Assembly (NCBI GenBank): GCA_002261195.1
Contig: MVBO01000080.1
Span: 1-64,000 of the forward strand
Direction: 5' to 3'
From: Bifiguratus adelaidae
Taxonomy: Eukaryota; Mucoromycota; Endogonomycetes; Endogonales
Length of the DNA stretch: 64,000 nucleotides
The notes under the pieces: model-generated
What the model saw: only the letters and a program-made list of their open reading frames with translations
What the model was told of the DNA's origin: nothing
Database searches by the model: none
Shown here: one piece after another, positions 52,677 to 64,000 of the stretch
Layout: every line of letters begins with the position of its first letter
Position numbering within the stretch: the stretch's first letter is position 1
Position numbers and translations under genes: made by a program

Positions 52677-53640
52677 TGTCCTACGTAGTCGAGGCCATTT
52701 TGCCGCCATATTCTTAACGTATTCATTCCATTGTACACAATCCATAAACTGTTAGAACTATTCGACTCATGGTCGGTGTATGCTTAAACGGCTCAATTGC
52801 TGCGCATGGTTCTGGAACCCACCCATCACAATCTGCACGGTAAAATGGCCAGCGGAAGGACATCGTTTTCCGCGTTTCGCCAACCCATGTCCGTTTTGCC
52901 ATAGTTGGAAAACATTTGGCCCTTTTTGACCTTTACAGTTTCAGTTTCTACGGCGACATTGGCTGGTTTTAACCTTATCATAATCTCCGTGTTTTTCCCA
53001 GCCTAGTGATACCGCAGCATGGCAACTTGTGTGAGGCGAGTGGCAGATCCATGTTTCCACTGAACATGACATCAGACATGGCTTACATGATACTGCGTCA
53101 TTTAAAAACACCTCCAAAGATGATGGTGATACCTCTTCAACACTCTCATCAATGTAAACATAGACTACCGTACAGCATCCGCACAATGAAGAGACCCATG
53201 GACCCATCCACACCCAATTTCTCCAAACCCACACGCGTTCATCGCCTAAGCAGATGGACCCCAGATAACATCTATTTGATCACATCATTTTTGGGCATTC
53301 TTTTTTCATCTTGTCCGTTTGTTCTCTCTCTTTGCTTAAGAGTGACATTGTGCTTTTGAGAAGGTGAGTAAAGCATGGTATATGCTATTGGATGGCGCAT
53401 ATGGATGTCCGAGACTACTCTTCTGTGTTTGCATCAGCATGCCGAAAGCGTTTACACGTGCGTATGGGCGTGTTTTTGTCTTGTGGGTCTGAAGTCAGCC
53501 TAATCACCTTGTGAGAGACGGGACGAGCAGCATGCTTGATGCACTCTGCACTGGGTAACACCATGGATTCAATATACTAATCGGCTTTATATCAGTAGGG
53601 TTTACGTACGAATACATAACATTGCCAGACCTCTATCAAC
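52677..53640. other. Long intergenic region upstream of pyruvate carboxylase
   Basis: 964 bp without a recognisable gene, the longest gap in the window. Includes a palindromic CACGTG at 53455-53460 and TATA-like TTTATAT about 50 nt before the start codon. This is probably the promoter of PYC. Confidence 0.55.
53455..53460. promoter_or_regulatory. CACGTG E-box, PYC promoter
   Basis: Palindromic site recognised by fungal bHLH factors such as Cbf1 or Pho4. It lies 181 nt before the ATG of pyruvate carboxylase. A single 6-mer, so function is only suggestive. Confidence 0.3.
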
Positions 53641-56600
53641 ATGTCTCGACCACGCGAGCATTCCGTTGAGACCATTCGTCGCGACAGCGAGGTCATGGGA
53701 CATTTGCGGAAGCTCATGGTCGTCAACCGCGGTGTAAGTACAGATCCATTGGTTGCTGGAATGAGGCCGCACGTGTCCCCGAGTCATATCTGATAAGGGC
53801 TGTGATGATTCAGATTGAGCCTCTGCGACCAATGTCGATCGGCATATGGCTCGGTGAAGACGGTCGATCCATAGGGTGGTGGACTCTTGTTCCTGCACAC
53901 ATAACTAACCGTCTTATTCACAGGAAATCGCCATTCGTATCTTTCGGACAGCCCATGAATTGTCCATGAAGACCGTAGCCATATTTTCGCATGAAGACAG
54001 ACTCTCCATGCATCGATACAAAGTATGCAAGCCTCACTTACAGAGACCAATCGAATTAACCATCACGTAGGCCGATGAATCCTATCAAATCGGTGAACAA
54101 GGCCAATTTACCCCAGTCGGCGCCTACCTAGCTCAGGACGAAATTGTCAAGATTGCCAAGCTCCACGGTGTGTCCATGATCCATCCTGGATACGGATTCA
54201 TGTCCGAGAATGCCGAATTCGCCCGTAAGGTCGAAGCCGCCGGTATCACATTCATCGGTCCCGACGCCGATGTCATTGAAAAGATGGGAGACAAGACGAA
54301 AGCCCGTCGATTAGGTAGGCCTACTGGGGAAGATGTCCTTGCTCTCAAAGTTAAACACTTTTAGCCATGGACTGCGGTGTGCCTGTTGTACCAGGGACGC
54401 CTGGACCTATCGCTACGTACGAGGAAGCCAAGACCTTCATTGACGAGCACGGATTTCCCATTATCATCAAAGCCGCCATGGGCGGAGGTGGCCGTGGTAT
54501 GCGTGTTGTCCGCGAACAAAGTACTTTGAGGGACAGCTTTGAAAGAGCACAGTCGGAGGCCCTTTCGGCCTTTGGCGATGGCACTGTCTTCTTGGAACGC
54601 TTTGTGGATAAGCCACGTCACATTGAAGTTCAATTGCTCGCCGATAGGGCGGGAAATGTAGTTCACTTGTTTGAACGCGACTGTTCCGTGCAACGTCGTC
54701 ACCAAAAGGTGGTTGAAATCGCTCCTGCCAAAAACTTGGACAACGATCTTCGCGAAGCTATATTAAACGATGCCATCAAGCTGGCTAAAGCTGCCAAGTA
54801 CAAGAACGCCGGTACCGCCGAATTTCTTGTTGACAATCAAAATCGTCACTACTTCATCGAAATTAACCCTCGTATCCAAGTCGAACACACAATTACCGAA
54901 GAAATCACTGGCATTGACGTCGTCGCTGCACAAATTCAAATTGCCGCTGGAGCTCTGTTACCACAACTTGGCCTCACCCAGCAACGCATTCACCAACGTG
55001 GATTTGCCATTCAGTGCCGGGTCACTACAGAAGACCCCGAGAAGAACTTCCAACCCGATACGGGTAAGATTGAAGTGTACAGATCATCTGGTGGTAATGG
55101 TGTCCGTCTGGATGGTGGTTCTGGTTATTCCGGCGCTATCATTACACCTCACTATGACTCCCTTCTCGTAAAGGTAACCTGCTCTGGTTCCACGTATGAA
55201 GTTGCTCGTCGCAAGATCGTTCGCGCCCTCGTCGAATTCAGAATTCGCGGTGTCAAAACCAACATTCCCTTCTTGCAGCGTTTGCTCACTCATGACACCT
55301 TTATGCGAGGCAATTGCTGGACCACATTCATCGATGACACCCCTGATCTCTTCCGCCTTGTCAAGACTCAGAATCGTGCCCAACGCATGCTTGGATATCT
55401 AGGTGATGTTGTCGTCAACGGTTCCTCCATCAAGGGCCAGATCGGAGAGCCTTCGTACAAACAGGATATTGAGCTTCCCACAATTTACGACGAAGCCGGA
55501 AATCGTCGAGAGGTCAGCGTTCCAGCAACTGAAGGTTGGAAGACCATTTTGGACGAACAGGGACCAGAGGCATTTGCCAAGGCAGTCCGTCAATACAAGG
55601 GTTGTCTCATCATGGATACAACATGGAGAGATGCTCATCAATCTCTGCTCGCTACCAGAGTGCGTACCATTGATCTCCTCAAGATCGCTCCCACTACCTC
55701 TTATGCTTTGCAAAATGCATATGCTCTTGAATGCTGGGGTGGTGCTACCTTCGACGTAGCTATGCGCTTCTTGTATGAGGACCCATGGGACCGTCTGATG
55801 AAGCTGCGCGAAGCCGTCCCTAACATCCCCTTTCAAATGCTTCTCCGTGGTGCTAATGCCGTCGGTTATACCTCATATCCGGACAATGTCATCTACGACT
55901 TCTGCGCCAAAGCTAAGAAGCATGGCATGGATATCTTCCGTATCTTCGATTCGCTTAACTACGTGGAGAACATGAAATTGGGCATTGACGCTGTCAAGAA
56001 AGCTGGTGGTGTTATCGAAGCTGCTATCTGTTACACCGGCGACGTGTCCGATCCTAACAAGAAGAAGCATAACCTGGATTACTATCTTAAGCTGACTCAA
56101 GAGCTTGTCGATGAAGGTATCCATGTGCTTGGCATTAAGGATATGGCTGGTCTTCTTAAACCAGAGGCGGCCAAGATGCTTGTCGGCGCCATCAGAGAAC
56201 GTCATCCCGATCTGCCGATCCATGTCCACACTCACGACACTGCTGGTACCGGTGTCGCCTCAATGATGGCTGCCGCTGCTGCAGGTGCCGATGTTGTCGA
56301 TGTTGCTATTGACTCAATGTCTGGTATGACTTCGCAACCATCTATGGGAGCTCTCGTTGCCGCTCTGGAGCGCACTGAACTCGGAACTGGCATTCGCATG
56401 GAAGATGTTCAAGCCATTAACTCATACTGGGAACAGTGCCGCATGCTCTACTCATGCTTCGAGGCCAACGTCAAGGCTGCCGATTCCGGTGTCTACGACC
56501 ATGAAATGCCTGGTGGTCAATACACCAACCTCATGTTCCAAGCTCAACAACTTGGCTTGGGAACTCGCTGGAAAGAGATCAAGAAAGCTTACATTGAGGC

Positions 56601-57505
56601 TAACCAACTTTGTGGAGACATCGTCAAGGTCACGCCCTCTTCCAAGGTTGTTGGTGACCTTGCTCAATTCATGGTATCCAACCACCTCAACAAGGAGGAA
56701 GTCATTGAACAGGCCCAGTCCCTCAACTTCCCTACGTCCGTGGTGGAGTTCTTTCAAGGTTACCTCGGTCAACCTTACGGTGGTTTCCCTGAGCCTCTTC
56801 GCTCGGATATCATCCGTCAAGCACCACGCATTGACGGACGTCCAGGTGCGACTTTGCCTCCGCTGGATCTGGTCAAGTTGAAGAACGACCTCATGGATAA
56901 GTACGGCAAGAGAATTCGCGATGTTGACATATCGTCTGCTGCCATCTACCCGAAGGTCTTCCACGAGTACATGGAAATGGTCGAACAATACGGTGATCTG
57001 TCCGTCATTCCTACTCGCTTCTTCTTGAGCAAGCCAGAAATTGGCGAAGAATTCAATGTGGAGATTGAACAGGGCAAGACTCTGATCATTAAGCTATTGG
57101 CTGTTGGTCCTTTGAATGCCAACGGCAAGCGTGATGTCTTCTTTGAGTTGAACGGAGAGGCTCGTGTCGTTGGTGTTGTGGATGTCAATGCTGGTAAGTA
57201 CATTGTGACGTTTTCGTCTGGGTCATTCTGATTTCTTGTTCGCAGCCGTGGATCATGTTACCCGCGAGAAGGCCAATCAATCTAACCCTGGTGACGTCGG
57301 TGCACCCATGGCCGGCGTCGTCGTCGAGGTCCGTGCCAAGGTCGGCGCCACCGTCAAGGCTGGTGATCCTGTCTGCGTTCTCTCGGCCATGAAGATGGAA
57401 ACGGTGGTTGGTGCGCCCGTGAATGGCAAGGTAGAATATGTAGCTGTGACGGATGGTGATTCGTTGTCGCAGGGCGATTTGGTCTGTCGCATCACCAAAG
57501 AGTAA
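53641..57505 (+). CDS. PYC: Pyruvate carboxylase
   Basis: Biotin enzyme that carboxylates pyruvate to oxaloacetate, refilling the TCA cycle and starting gluconeogenesis. Five exons (53641-53733, 53924-54022, 54071-54314, 54365-57193, 57246-57505) give 1174 residues. The biotin carboxylase domain has KLMVVNRGEIAIRIFR, GGGGRGMRVV and FIEINPRIQVEHT. The carboxyltransferase domain carries DTTWRDAHQSLLATRVRT and HVHTHDTAGTGVASM. The biotin site is CVLSAMKMETVV in the last exon. The N-terminus MSRPREHSVETIRRDSEV lacks a mitochondrial presequence, so a cytosolic enzyme is likely, as in yeast. Confidence 0.97.
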
Positions 57506-57679
57506 ATGCAGACACAGGTGCTCTTTATCCTTAGACGACGTTCTTGTTGCAAACGTTAAATATGTTGTGGTTAATTTTTTGTAGTGCTTTTGGAATACAA
57601 CTGATCTAACGGGGAAAAACTAGTAGTCTATGGTAGCAGTGAGCGAGCGATGAGAGGACACGGCACACACGAGGCGACA

Positions 57680-58756
57680 TTAGATCTTCTTGGGCTTGGA
57701 CTTTTTGGGTGTGCCATTACCGTTCGTGTGACCATTACCGTTGGTCTCACCATTGATCGCCTCGACTTCGGCCTTGGCAGCATCCTTGACGGATCGGTTG
57801 CTCTTGGCTTTGTAGGTCTGGTGATAAAAGTTGATAAAGAGCAACAGGTAGCTGGACAAAATAGCGCATCCAAAGATGGCGGCGCGTTCGGTACCTGCGC
57901 AATCGCCGCAATTGGGAAGCGAGAGGCCGTAGGTGTAGGCGAAGTAGGTGTAGGTGCAGAAATAGATGATACACAAATCAATAATGAATTGGACGATTTG
58001 CATCGTTGTGAGGTACTTTTTCCACCAGATGCGAGCGCCAGAGGCAGTTCTAAAGTAGTAATAGTACATGGCGACGTGCACAGTGAGGTTGAGGACAATG
58101 GGAACCCAAGACTGGAATTGGGTCAGACCATGGACGATGAATGTGGCACACGCAACTTACCACCGAGGTCTTGCCGACAAGCTGTGTGTAACAAAGGACC
58201 ATTGTCATGGAATGATGAAAGTAATGCAAAAATTCTACATCGGGGACGCGCCAACAATTAGCCATGATTCACTCGTGACTTAGGCGCACTTACCAAGCTT
58301 CTTCTTCTTGAGCACCAAGAATACGGTGTCAATCAATTCCCAATACTTGACGAGGTAATTGAGGTAATACAACAATTCCAGCTTCTGGGTCCACGCCTTG
58401 GGGTTACAGATGCCGTAGAGCAGACCGTGTCGAAGAACGATAGGAGAAAGTTGTTCCAAGAAGAGAAGCAATAGAGCACCAGAAGCCAGTGTCAAGAGTA
58501 CATTGTGGATTTGGAACAGCAGTTGCAGCTTCATGGGCTGTTGTGATTGCATAATGTAGCGACCACCAAAGATGACGATGAAATAGGTGATGCAGCTGAG
58601 GATGACCTCATTGTTGGTCGAAAGAGGAGTCACATTCTCTACAAATGCAAAGGTAGACGGCGAATGCCCTGTTGTGAATGTGTACGCCTTGTCAAAGAGA
58701 TCGTACAAGTAGATGCCAAAAGGCCGATGGAGAGAAGGGACAGTCAACGAGGTCAT
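57680..58756 (-). CDS. ELO-family very-long-chain fatty acid elongase
   Basis: ER membrane condensing enzyme (3-ketoacyl-CoA synthase) of fatty acid elongation. Three exons (58756-58294, 58234-58161, 58111-57680) give 322 residues. The small second exon holds the diagnostic histidine box FLHYFHHSMTM. Before it is KYWELIDTVFLVLKKKKLG and after it SWVPIVLNLTVHVAMYYYYF. There are several membrane helices, and the C-terminus KKSKPKKI is a lysine-rich tail of ER-retention type. A TTG upstream in frame is ignored. Saturated/monounsaturated versus polyunsaturated substrate cannot be told; the HxxHH with Phe before it resembles fungal Elo2/Elo3-type and also PUFA elongases. Confidence 0.93.
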
Positions 58757-59095
58757 CCTGATCAGGTAGACAATACCAAGAAAAGGAAATGACAAGGACG
58801 AGAGAGGTGAAGGATAGGGAGGAAGGGCAAGAACAGAGAGAGGGAAGATCAGAAAGTGAAATAATTGGGGATGAAGAATAAAACGTGATCTGAGACAGAA
58901 CGCGCTTTCATTGGATGTGTGAGCATTGGCTTGTCGAGTCTACACAGAATCCACTTGGCGTGGACACAGTCTTTCTCTCTTTATTTCTCTCTCACACACC
59001 ATGCTCTCTTTCTCTGTGTTGTGTATACTTTTTGGCCTTCCTTTGACGCGCTTGTCTGTCAATGGCTCCGAAGGGTGACACGGGCCAACGTGAAT
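58757..59095. other. Intergenic with purine/pyrimidine-biased tracts
   Basis: The part next to the elongase (about 58800-58860) is purine-rich on + and therefore a CT-rich leader of the elongase transcript. At about 58970-59020 a CT-rich run lies beyond the stop of the methyltransferase. No gene is seen. Confidence 0.55.
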
Positions 59096-59809
59096 TTACC
59101 CGAGTTGTCCTTGCGCCAAGAGAAAGGGAAAGGACAAATCTCCACTTTCTGTCGGTTTCTGGAGGGTAAAGGCAGTCTCGACGCTCACATTGAAGAGACC
59201 TGCTCGCGTGAGGATGGTGTGAAGGGCATTTTTATCGATACCGTGATGTTCGACATCGTGCCAGTGACTTGATGGGTGAAAGTATTTGGATGTGAATGTT
59301 TGCTCAAAATCAGAGATCAAGAGGCGACCATGGGGGCGCAAATATTGTACCAGGAGATCGGTCATGGATTGCAAATCTTCTATATGATGATAGGCGAGAT
59401 GGGTGACGATAATGTCAAAGAGGCCAGATCCGTCCGTGCCGCCGAGTCCAGCAAGTTGTCCCGGACGTTCGAGAAAGATGCTCTGAGGCTTGTATGGAAA
59501 CTTGGAGACCAACTCTGGAGCAGTTGTGGGCAAGTTTGCAATCTTTCGTGAAAAGACCTTGATCATGCCTTCAGACGCATCCACACCCAACACCGACTTG
59601 ATATGGGGTGCCAGTTTCATGGATAGCATACCGGTACCGCATCCAAACTCCATGACCGATGTGGCATTGGGATCGAATGGATACCCAGACTTGAGAATGG
59701 CTTCGTAGGCATGGTGAGTGGTCTCCCGGACATCTGGTCGGTCGTCCCAACTTTCTGCCATGTCATCGAATCGGTTTCCGGAGCTAGCATCTTGCGTCGT
59801 AGTAGCCAT
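59096..59809 (-). CDS. SAM-dependent methyltransferase (class I)
   Basis: Single-exon gene, 237 residues from MATTTQDASSGNRFDDMAES. The SAM-binding motif is SVMEFGCGTGMLSMKLAP, then VLGVDASEGMI and FDIIVTHLAYHHIED, and LRPHGRLLISDFE. It belongs to the same broad class as the enzyme at 39551 but is not closely similar. The FDDMAESWDDRP start is common in small methyltransferases of unknown substrate. A TATA box lies about 40 nt upstream (59849-59855). Confidence 0.88.
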   Translation of the reverse strand: MATTTQDASSGNRFDDMAESWDDRPDVRETTHHAYEAILKSGYPFDPNATSVMEFGCGTGMLSMKLAPHIKSVLGVDASEGMIKVFSRKIANLPTTAPELVSKFPYKPQSIFLERPGQLAGLGGTDGSGLFDIIVTHLAYHHIEDLQSMTDLLVQYLRPHGRLLISDFEQTFTSKYFHPSSHWHDVEHHGIDKNALHTILTRAGLFNVSVETAFTLQKPTESGDLSFPFLLAQGQLG

Positions 59810-59848
59810 GACAATGACTTGAGCGGTATGCAAAGCAAAGTTCCTCTC

Positions 59849-59855
59849 TTTTATA
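59849..59855 (-). promoter_or_regulatory. TATA box of the second methyltransferase gene
   Basis: TATAAAA on the minus strand, about 40 nt before the ATG at 59809. The distance fits a short leader. Confidence 0.55.
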
Positions 59856-60041
59856 CGCCAAGCCGCATGTTGAATCGGACTGTGAGAATTTCACACCGAA
59901 ATCCTTCTTAGCAAAGAGCGAGTCACGCGCACTCCAGGAACAAAGCTTAAGAACAATAGTCGCTTTAGCGCATATTTTATTCCATAATCACACCATTCAT
60001 CCCTAACATCACCCTTCTACTATGGCGCACGCAGACACCAT

Positions 60042-60527
60042 CTAGTAGTTGTTCTCATACTTTTGCTCGTACATCTCGTGAGCGCGGGCTTTGGCCTCGT
60101 GCTTGGCACGCTCACGGTCAATGAAGTCCAATCCCTTGGTCTCAGCGAGCTTGTCAATCTGTTTGAACGTGTGAGTACCTTTGAAAGTACCGATTTGCAG
60201 TTGACGAGAGATACGTACCTCAGCGGCAGCGAAACCAGCGATCAACTCCTTGGCGAAAGCGTGGCTTTGGGGTTGGCCATTACGGGCGAGGTGGTCCTCG
60301 TAGCTAGCATTGCAGAGAATTTAAAACAGGGCCATAACGTGCGAACAACAGCATACTTACGCCTTCATGGCCTCGAAACCAGCGGCACCACCAAGCAATT
60401 CGTGGCTCCAGGAGGCCTTGTGCTCCTCGCTGCCGTTGTAGACTTGGTTCCAGGATTCTTCGTGTTGTCCCCACTACACGCTCCGTTAACCCCTGATCCG
60501 ATCCACGAACATAGATCCACCTACCAT
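60042..60527 (-). CDS. CipC-like stress protein (DUF3759)
   Basis: Four exons (60527-60525, 60473-60361, 60303-60219, 60158-60042) give 105 residues. The first coding exon is only the ATG; the mature protein continues WGQHEESWNQVYNG. Typical sequences are ASWSHELLGGAAGFEAMKAY, HAFAKELIAGFAAAEVDKL and RERAKHEAKARAHEMYEQ, matching CipC (concanamycin-induced protein C) of fungi. The family is induced by stress, antibiotics or infection; its biochemical role is not established. A TATA box (60563-60569) and a CCCCCT stretch, read AGGGGG on the coding strand like a stress element, lie just upstream. Confidence 0.88.
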
Positions 60528-60562
60528 GATGTGAATAACGATCGATGCGTTGTAGCCCCCTC

Positions 60563-60569
60563 ATTTATA
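60563..60569 (-). promoter_or_regulatory. TATA box and STRE-like element of the CipC-like gene
   Basis: TATAAAT on the minus strand, about 36 nt before the ATG. An AGGGGG (60556-60561, minus strand), similar to the yeast stress element, sits between the TATA box and the ATG rather than upstream, so its role is doubtful. Confidence 0.45.
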
Positions 60570-60902
60570 GATGTAGCCCCAAAGGTATTGACTGCAACGT
60601 GACTGTCTTTAGTTTATTTGTGGCCCGGGGCACCATTGGCTTCTCACACGTTGATTGGCTAGTAGGGTGATACAAGGCGCGCCCCTTGCCAAGCCTTTTT
60701 CACAAGGCATGTTCGAGACAAGGTTACAGATGCCACTGGCAACACGTGCATTAGCAACACCTTATCGTGCATTTGATTCCCACGGATCAGTTCTTCTCGG
60801 AATTCACTATTAATAAGGCATAGTGAAAGAGGTATACGGCCGCGGGTTGACATCATAGTTCATATCATCCACTCCCAATTCAGTCTAGTTCTTTGTATGT
60901 GT
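60570..60902. other. Intergenic, no gene seen
   Basis: Between the CipC-like promoter and the stop of pyridoxal kinase. Only short, featureless frames. Confidence 0.5.
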
Positions 60903-62192
60903 CTATACAAGTGCATATTGCACCAAGGACGTATCGGGAGGGGTATCTATGGCATCCTTACTTTGGATGATGTGAAGCTCGCATCGGTGTACGGCCGAGG
61001 CTGGACGAGACAGGCGGTCCGGACTATTGATCTGAAAAATTTCCTTGGGAGAGACGTGAATTTGTTGGTAATCAAAAGTACGCTTGATAATGGCGTTGAG
61101 CGTCTTGATCGCGGCGAGTGTCGCAGTCAATAGCGGGGTTTCTGACGTGTGACTGGCTGGTGCGTCTAATGCATGTTGATATCGGGCGGTGAGGACTGCT
61201 GCCAAGACATCACCGGTTCCGGTGAAGTACCCGGAATAGCGTGGAAACGAGATCAGGAATTGTGTCGGTTGTTTCAGCACTCCTGCATTCCCGGGCAAAA
61301 GCGTCGAGCCCATGCAATACATGATGTTGTCTTCAGCAATAAGACCGTTTGGTATGTCCTTCGCCGGTAGAGACATTGACGTTATGAGGACATTGGGGCA
61401 ACCAAGATAATGCATTTTAGCCATTGCTTGCTTTGCCGTGGCCAAAGATGTGATCTTGATATCTGTAATGATTCTACAAGCGACCGCAATGTTACGATGA
61501 CCGATCAGCATTCATGTCTAATGCACTTACTCGGCCTCAAACAGATTGGGAGTGATTAGATCAGCCACGCCAATCATTGAACGGTACAATGGAATCACTG
61601 CCTCGGGTACATAAAGTTGTCCATTGTCGCCCATCACCGGATCACATACTAGGCTGGATCAGTGATCATGTCGCCAGGACATCCGAATCTTGACACTCAC
61701 CCCAGATAAGATCTGGTTTTTGCTCTTTCAAAGATTCCACTGCATTCTTAATGATGGACAATGTCTCGGGCAAACCAATGTATCCTATGCGGAGGGTTAA
61801 TACTCGCAATGATAGCTGAAATTGACATGCAGGATCTTACCCGTCAACACATGTGTCCACGCTTTGGTCAATCCATTCTTATTCAATCCGTCGATCAATG
61901 TCTTGATCTCTTCAGGGGGCGTTCGTTTTCCGGTAAACACGGGAAACCCTAAGGAATCCAAGTCAGTCTATCGTTCTCTGGCTTCACTCGAGCACTTACC
62001 TGTATGATTCGAAAACTCTACCGTGTTCAGAATGTCCACGTCAAAGCCCAAGAGTTGCATCGGAAAAGTCGCAGCCTTGTTGCCGCAATAACCTGATACC
62101 TGTGTCGTTGTATTAGCAAGCGCTCGTCACATTCACTACGCATTACATACCACATGACTCTGCACTGTGCACACTCTGTACCTCTTCTCCAT
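60903..62192 (-). CDS. BUD16: Pyridoxal kinase
   Basis: Kinase that phosphorylates pyridoxal, pyridoxine and pyridoxamine, feeding PLP to enzymes such as the ARG8 aminotransferase. Six exons (62192-62151, 62099-62000, 61948-61841, 61784-61701, 61648-61531, 61473-60903) give 340 residues. The start [20 protein letters not shown] matches the family start, and [19 protein letters not shown] follows. The substrate/ATP region has [18 protein letters not shown] and TPNLFEAEI. The catalytic GTGD is in [16 protein letters not shown]. The C-terminus after SPKEIF is longer than needed and less conserved. Confidence 0.95.
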
Positions 62193-62366
62193 AAGTCAAC
62201 TTTTCCCCGACAAATGCGCAAACGTCGTTTTAGTTGAGGGTTGGCAATTGCAACGTGTTGCCCGTTGACCTGCTCCATGACCCCACGGACTATACTACGT
62301 TCACCACAGCCCTCTAGTCGTTCATTTGCGTCTTGACATAGTCAACAAGGCATATCGGTCAAACTA

Positions 62367-64000
62367 ATGATCCCTTCAAAGGGGCATGCAGGTATCGGCG
62401 TTGCGCCTTCCAAGGCGTTGTGGTCCAATGCTGCCGTTAGAAACCAAAAGGCAAAGGTAGGCAAAAGATTAGACCCATAGAGGACCGAAACAGCATGACT
62501 TAAGTCCTCTTGTGCTAGCTTGCTACGGACTATCAAGATTTGTTGCGGTTACTGTCAAGTTCGGAGACTGATACAGTTGGCTGTTATTCCATTGGGCCAA
62601 CGATTGCTGAGGGTACATATGGCAAAGTCAAGCTAGGAAAGCATTTATTAACTGGAGCAGAGGTATGAGACGCGCGTTAACTCTGCAAGACGCCTAGTGA
62701 TGGCATTTGCGATTGTAGGTGGCTATCAAAAAGATACCCAAAGCCCATGTTCCACTTGTCACCCGAGAAATCCATCATCATCGCCAACTCATTCACCCAA
62801 ATATTGCCAAACTTTTAGAGATACACAAAGACTCAACGCATATCTACGTAATTACCGAGTATTGCTCGCATGGAGAGCTGTACGATAAGCTCGTAGAGAT
62901 CGGAAGATGTTCCGAAGACCAGGCACGTCGATGGTTCGATCAAATCCTTTCAGCCGTTGGATATTGCCATGAACGCAATATCGTTCACAGGTACGGTGTC
63001 TTACTCGAGATTCCCTGAAACTCACGCTTGCTACCGTAGGGATCTCAAACTAGAAAATATACTGCTAGACGACCGCGACAATATCAAGCTTTGCGATTTC
63101 GGATTCACACGCGAAGCAGAGAACAGAAGAATGCTCGAGTCATTTTGCGGGAGCATGGCTTATTCAGCTCCCGAGATCGTTCTATGCAAAAAGTATACTG
63201 GACCAGGTTGGTTGACAATGACCTTCTGCGACCATCGTTCTGACAGTTATCGCATTTCAGAGGCAGATGTGTGGTCTTTAGGTGTTATTCTCTATGCACT
63301 CGTGACTGGACAATTGCCCTTCGATGATGACAATGACGTTGCTTTGCAAAGAAAGATCCTCAACTGCGAGTATAGTATGCCTGCACATCTTTCAGAAGGT
63401 AAGGTGGCACACGTGTGAGAGAGCTTTGATACAACCGTGATGTAGAGAACCAAGACCTTCTACGAAGAATTTTGAAGTTGGAGCCGACGGAGCGTTTAAC
63501 CATAGAGCAAATTCGAATGCATGGATGGATGCGCATATTTGCCGAACTGCCAGATTTGGTGCTGACGGATGAGCCATCTCCGCTGATCCTACCAGCAGCT
63601 CGAGCAGTGACTGCCAAGAGTGACAAACCGGTTGGGGCTGAGGCGTTGTTTGCAAAACGCGAGCAACTGCAGAACCTTATACTCTCTCAATCATCCTCCG
63701 ATCCTACCACTCATACCAGCAGCCAGCAATCCTCCCCACGCAATTTTGGATACAAATCGAGCCGACATCCCATGGCTTTCGCAACATCGCCCGCCGCCGC
63801 TCGTCATCCAAATGCCCGCTTCAACTCAATCCGCCTTGCATCCGGAAACCTACATCCAACCTATCGATCTGACGCTGCCAACTGTCATTCTAATCATTTT
63901 GTCATCAAAGATCCTCTGGAAGGGAGGCTTCTGACCCTTTTGGATGCCGCGGGCTTTGACGTCATGTCGATACAACGAAGCGTCCAGAATGGAGAAGCAA
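62367..64000 (+). CDS. CAMKL-type Ser/Thr protein kinase, 3' end outside the window
   Basis: Six exons (62367-62456, 62519-62662, 62719-62990, 63040-63206, 63261-63398, 63445-64000+) run off the end. ATG 62367 gives MIPSKGHAGIGVAPSKALW and joins the kinase frame in phase 0. The glycine loop is IAEGTYGKVKLG, where the first Gly of GxGxxG is Ala. The other signatures are VAIKKIPK (lysine), HRDLKLENILLDD (catalytic loop), CDFGFTRE (DFG) and SMAYSAPEIV (APE). This resembles the Kin4/SNF1/MARK-like branch of the CAMK group. After the kinase domain is a Ser/Pro-rich tail. The closest named family cannot be fixed from this part. Confidence 0.88.

Noticed and set aside
62342-62536. Minus-strand frame with hydrophobic residues upstream of the kinase
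   Set aside because: It lies over the first exon and intron of the kinase gene, has no homology and no splice context.

Overview
This is a gene-dense stretch of nuclear DNA from a fungus. The genes are eukaryotic, closely packed on both strands, and mostly cut by many short GT-AG introns of about 40-100 nt. Fungal hallmarks are a Cdc5/Cef1 splicing factor, a Whi2-like regulator, mitochondrial acetylornithine aminotransferase (ARG8), a Gtr1/Rag GTPase, a CipC-like stress protein, a 30-residue metallothionein and a pyruvate carboxylase without mitochondrial presequence. The intron density argues against a budding yeast, and an early-diverging lineage is possible, but I cannot fix the phylum from sequence alone. 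All exon joins were worked out by eye from splice sites, reading phase and family motifs.

Layout. 1-10.7 kb: apyrase (partial), CDC5, aminopeptidase P, an Sds3/Dep1-type corepressor, ATP12, an ING/PHD protein and a Stm1/SERBP1-like protein. 11-19.5 kb: a frameshifted cupin, a dual-specificity phosphatase, CCT6 head-to-head with GTR1, a small unknown protein, a PTTG1IP-like membrane protein, a DUF218 membrane protein and a metallothionein. 19.7-24 kb: a decayed S9 peptidase and a Ser-rich protein. 24-31 kb: three metabolic genes in a row on the minus strand (acetoacetyl-CoA synthetase, copper amine oxidase, 2-oxoglutarate/Fe(II) oxygenase). 31.5-35 kb: an unknown protein, URI/Bud27, and an Mpo1-like DUF962 protein. 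35-38 kb: two decayed genes for secreted proteins. 38-48 kb: a NATD1-like acetyltransferase with long disordered tails, a methyltransferase, Sas10/Utp3, Whi2-like, an amidohydrolase, a mitochondrial PPR protein and a hypothetical protein. 48.5-51 kb: a decayed PMS1/Mlh2-type MutL homologue. 51-64 kb: ARG8, pyruvate carboxylase, an ELO elongase, a second methyltransferase, CipC-like, pyridoxal kinase and a CAMKL-type kinase that runs off the end.

Most genes are unrelated housekeeping functions, as expected for a fungal chromosome. Some functional themes stand out: growth/TOR signalling (Gtr1, Whi2-like, URI), rRNA and ribosome biology (Sas10, Stm1-like), and small-molecule metabolism (ketone-body activation, amine oxidation, pyruvate carboxylation, arginine and vitamin B6 synthesis).

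The most notable observations are five decaying genes among intact neighbours, a CCT6 start codon interrupted by an intron, an intron directly after the ATG of the CipC-like gene, a GC-AG intron in the Stm1-like gene, and a very small metallothionein gene. I found no mobile element, CRISPR array, rRNA or tRNA gene. I saw no convincing undescribed multi-gene system.
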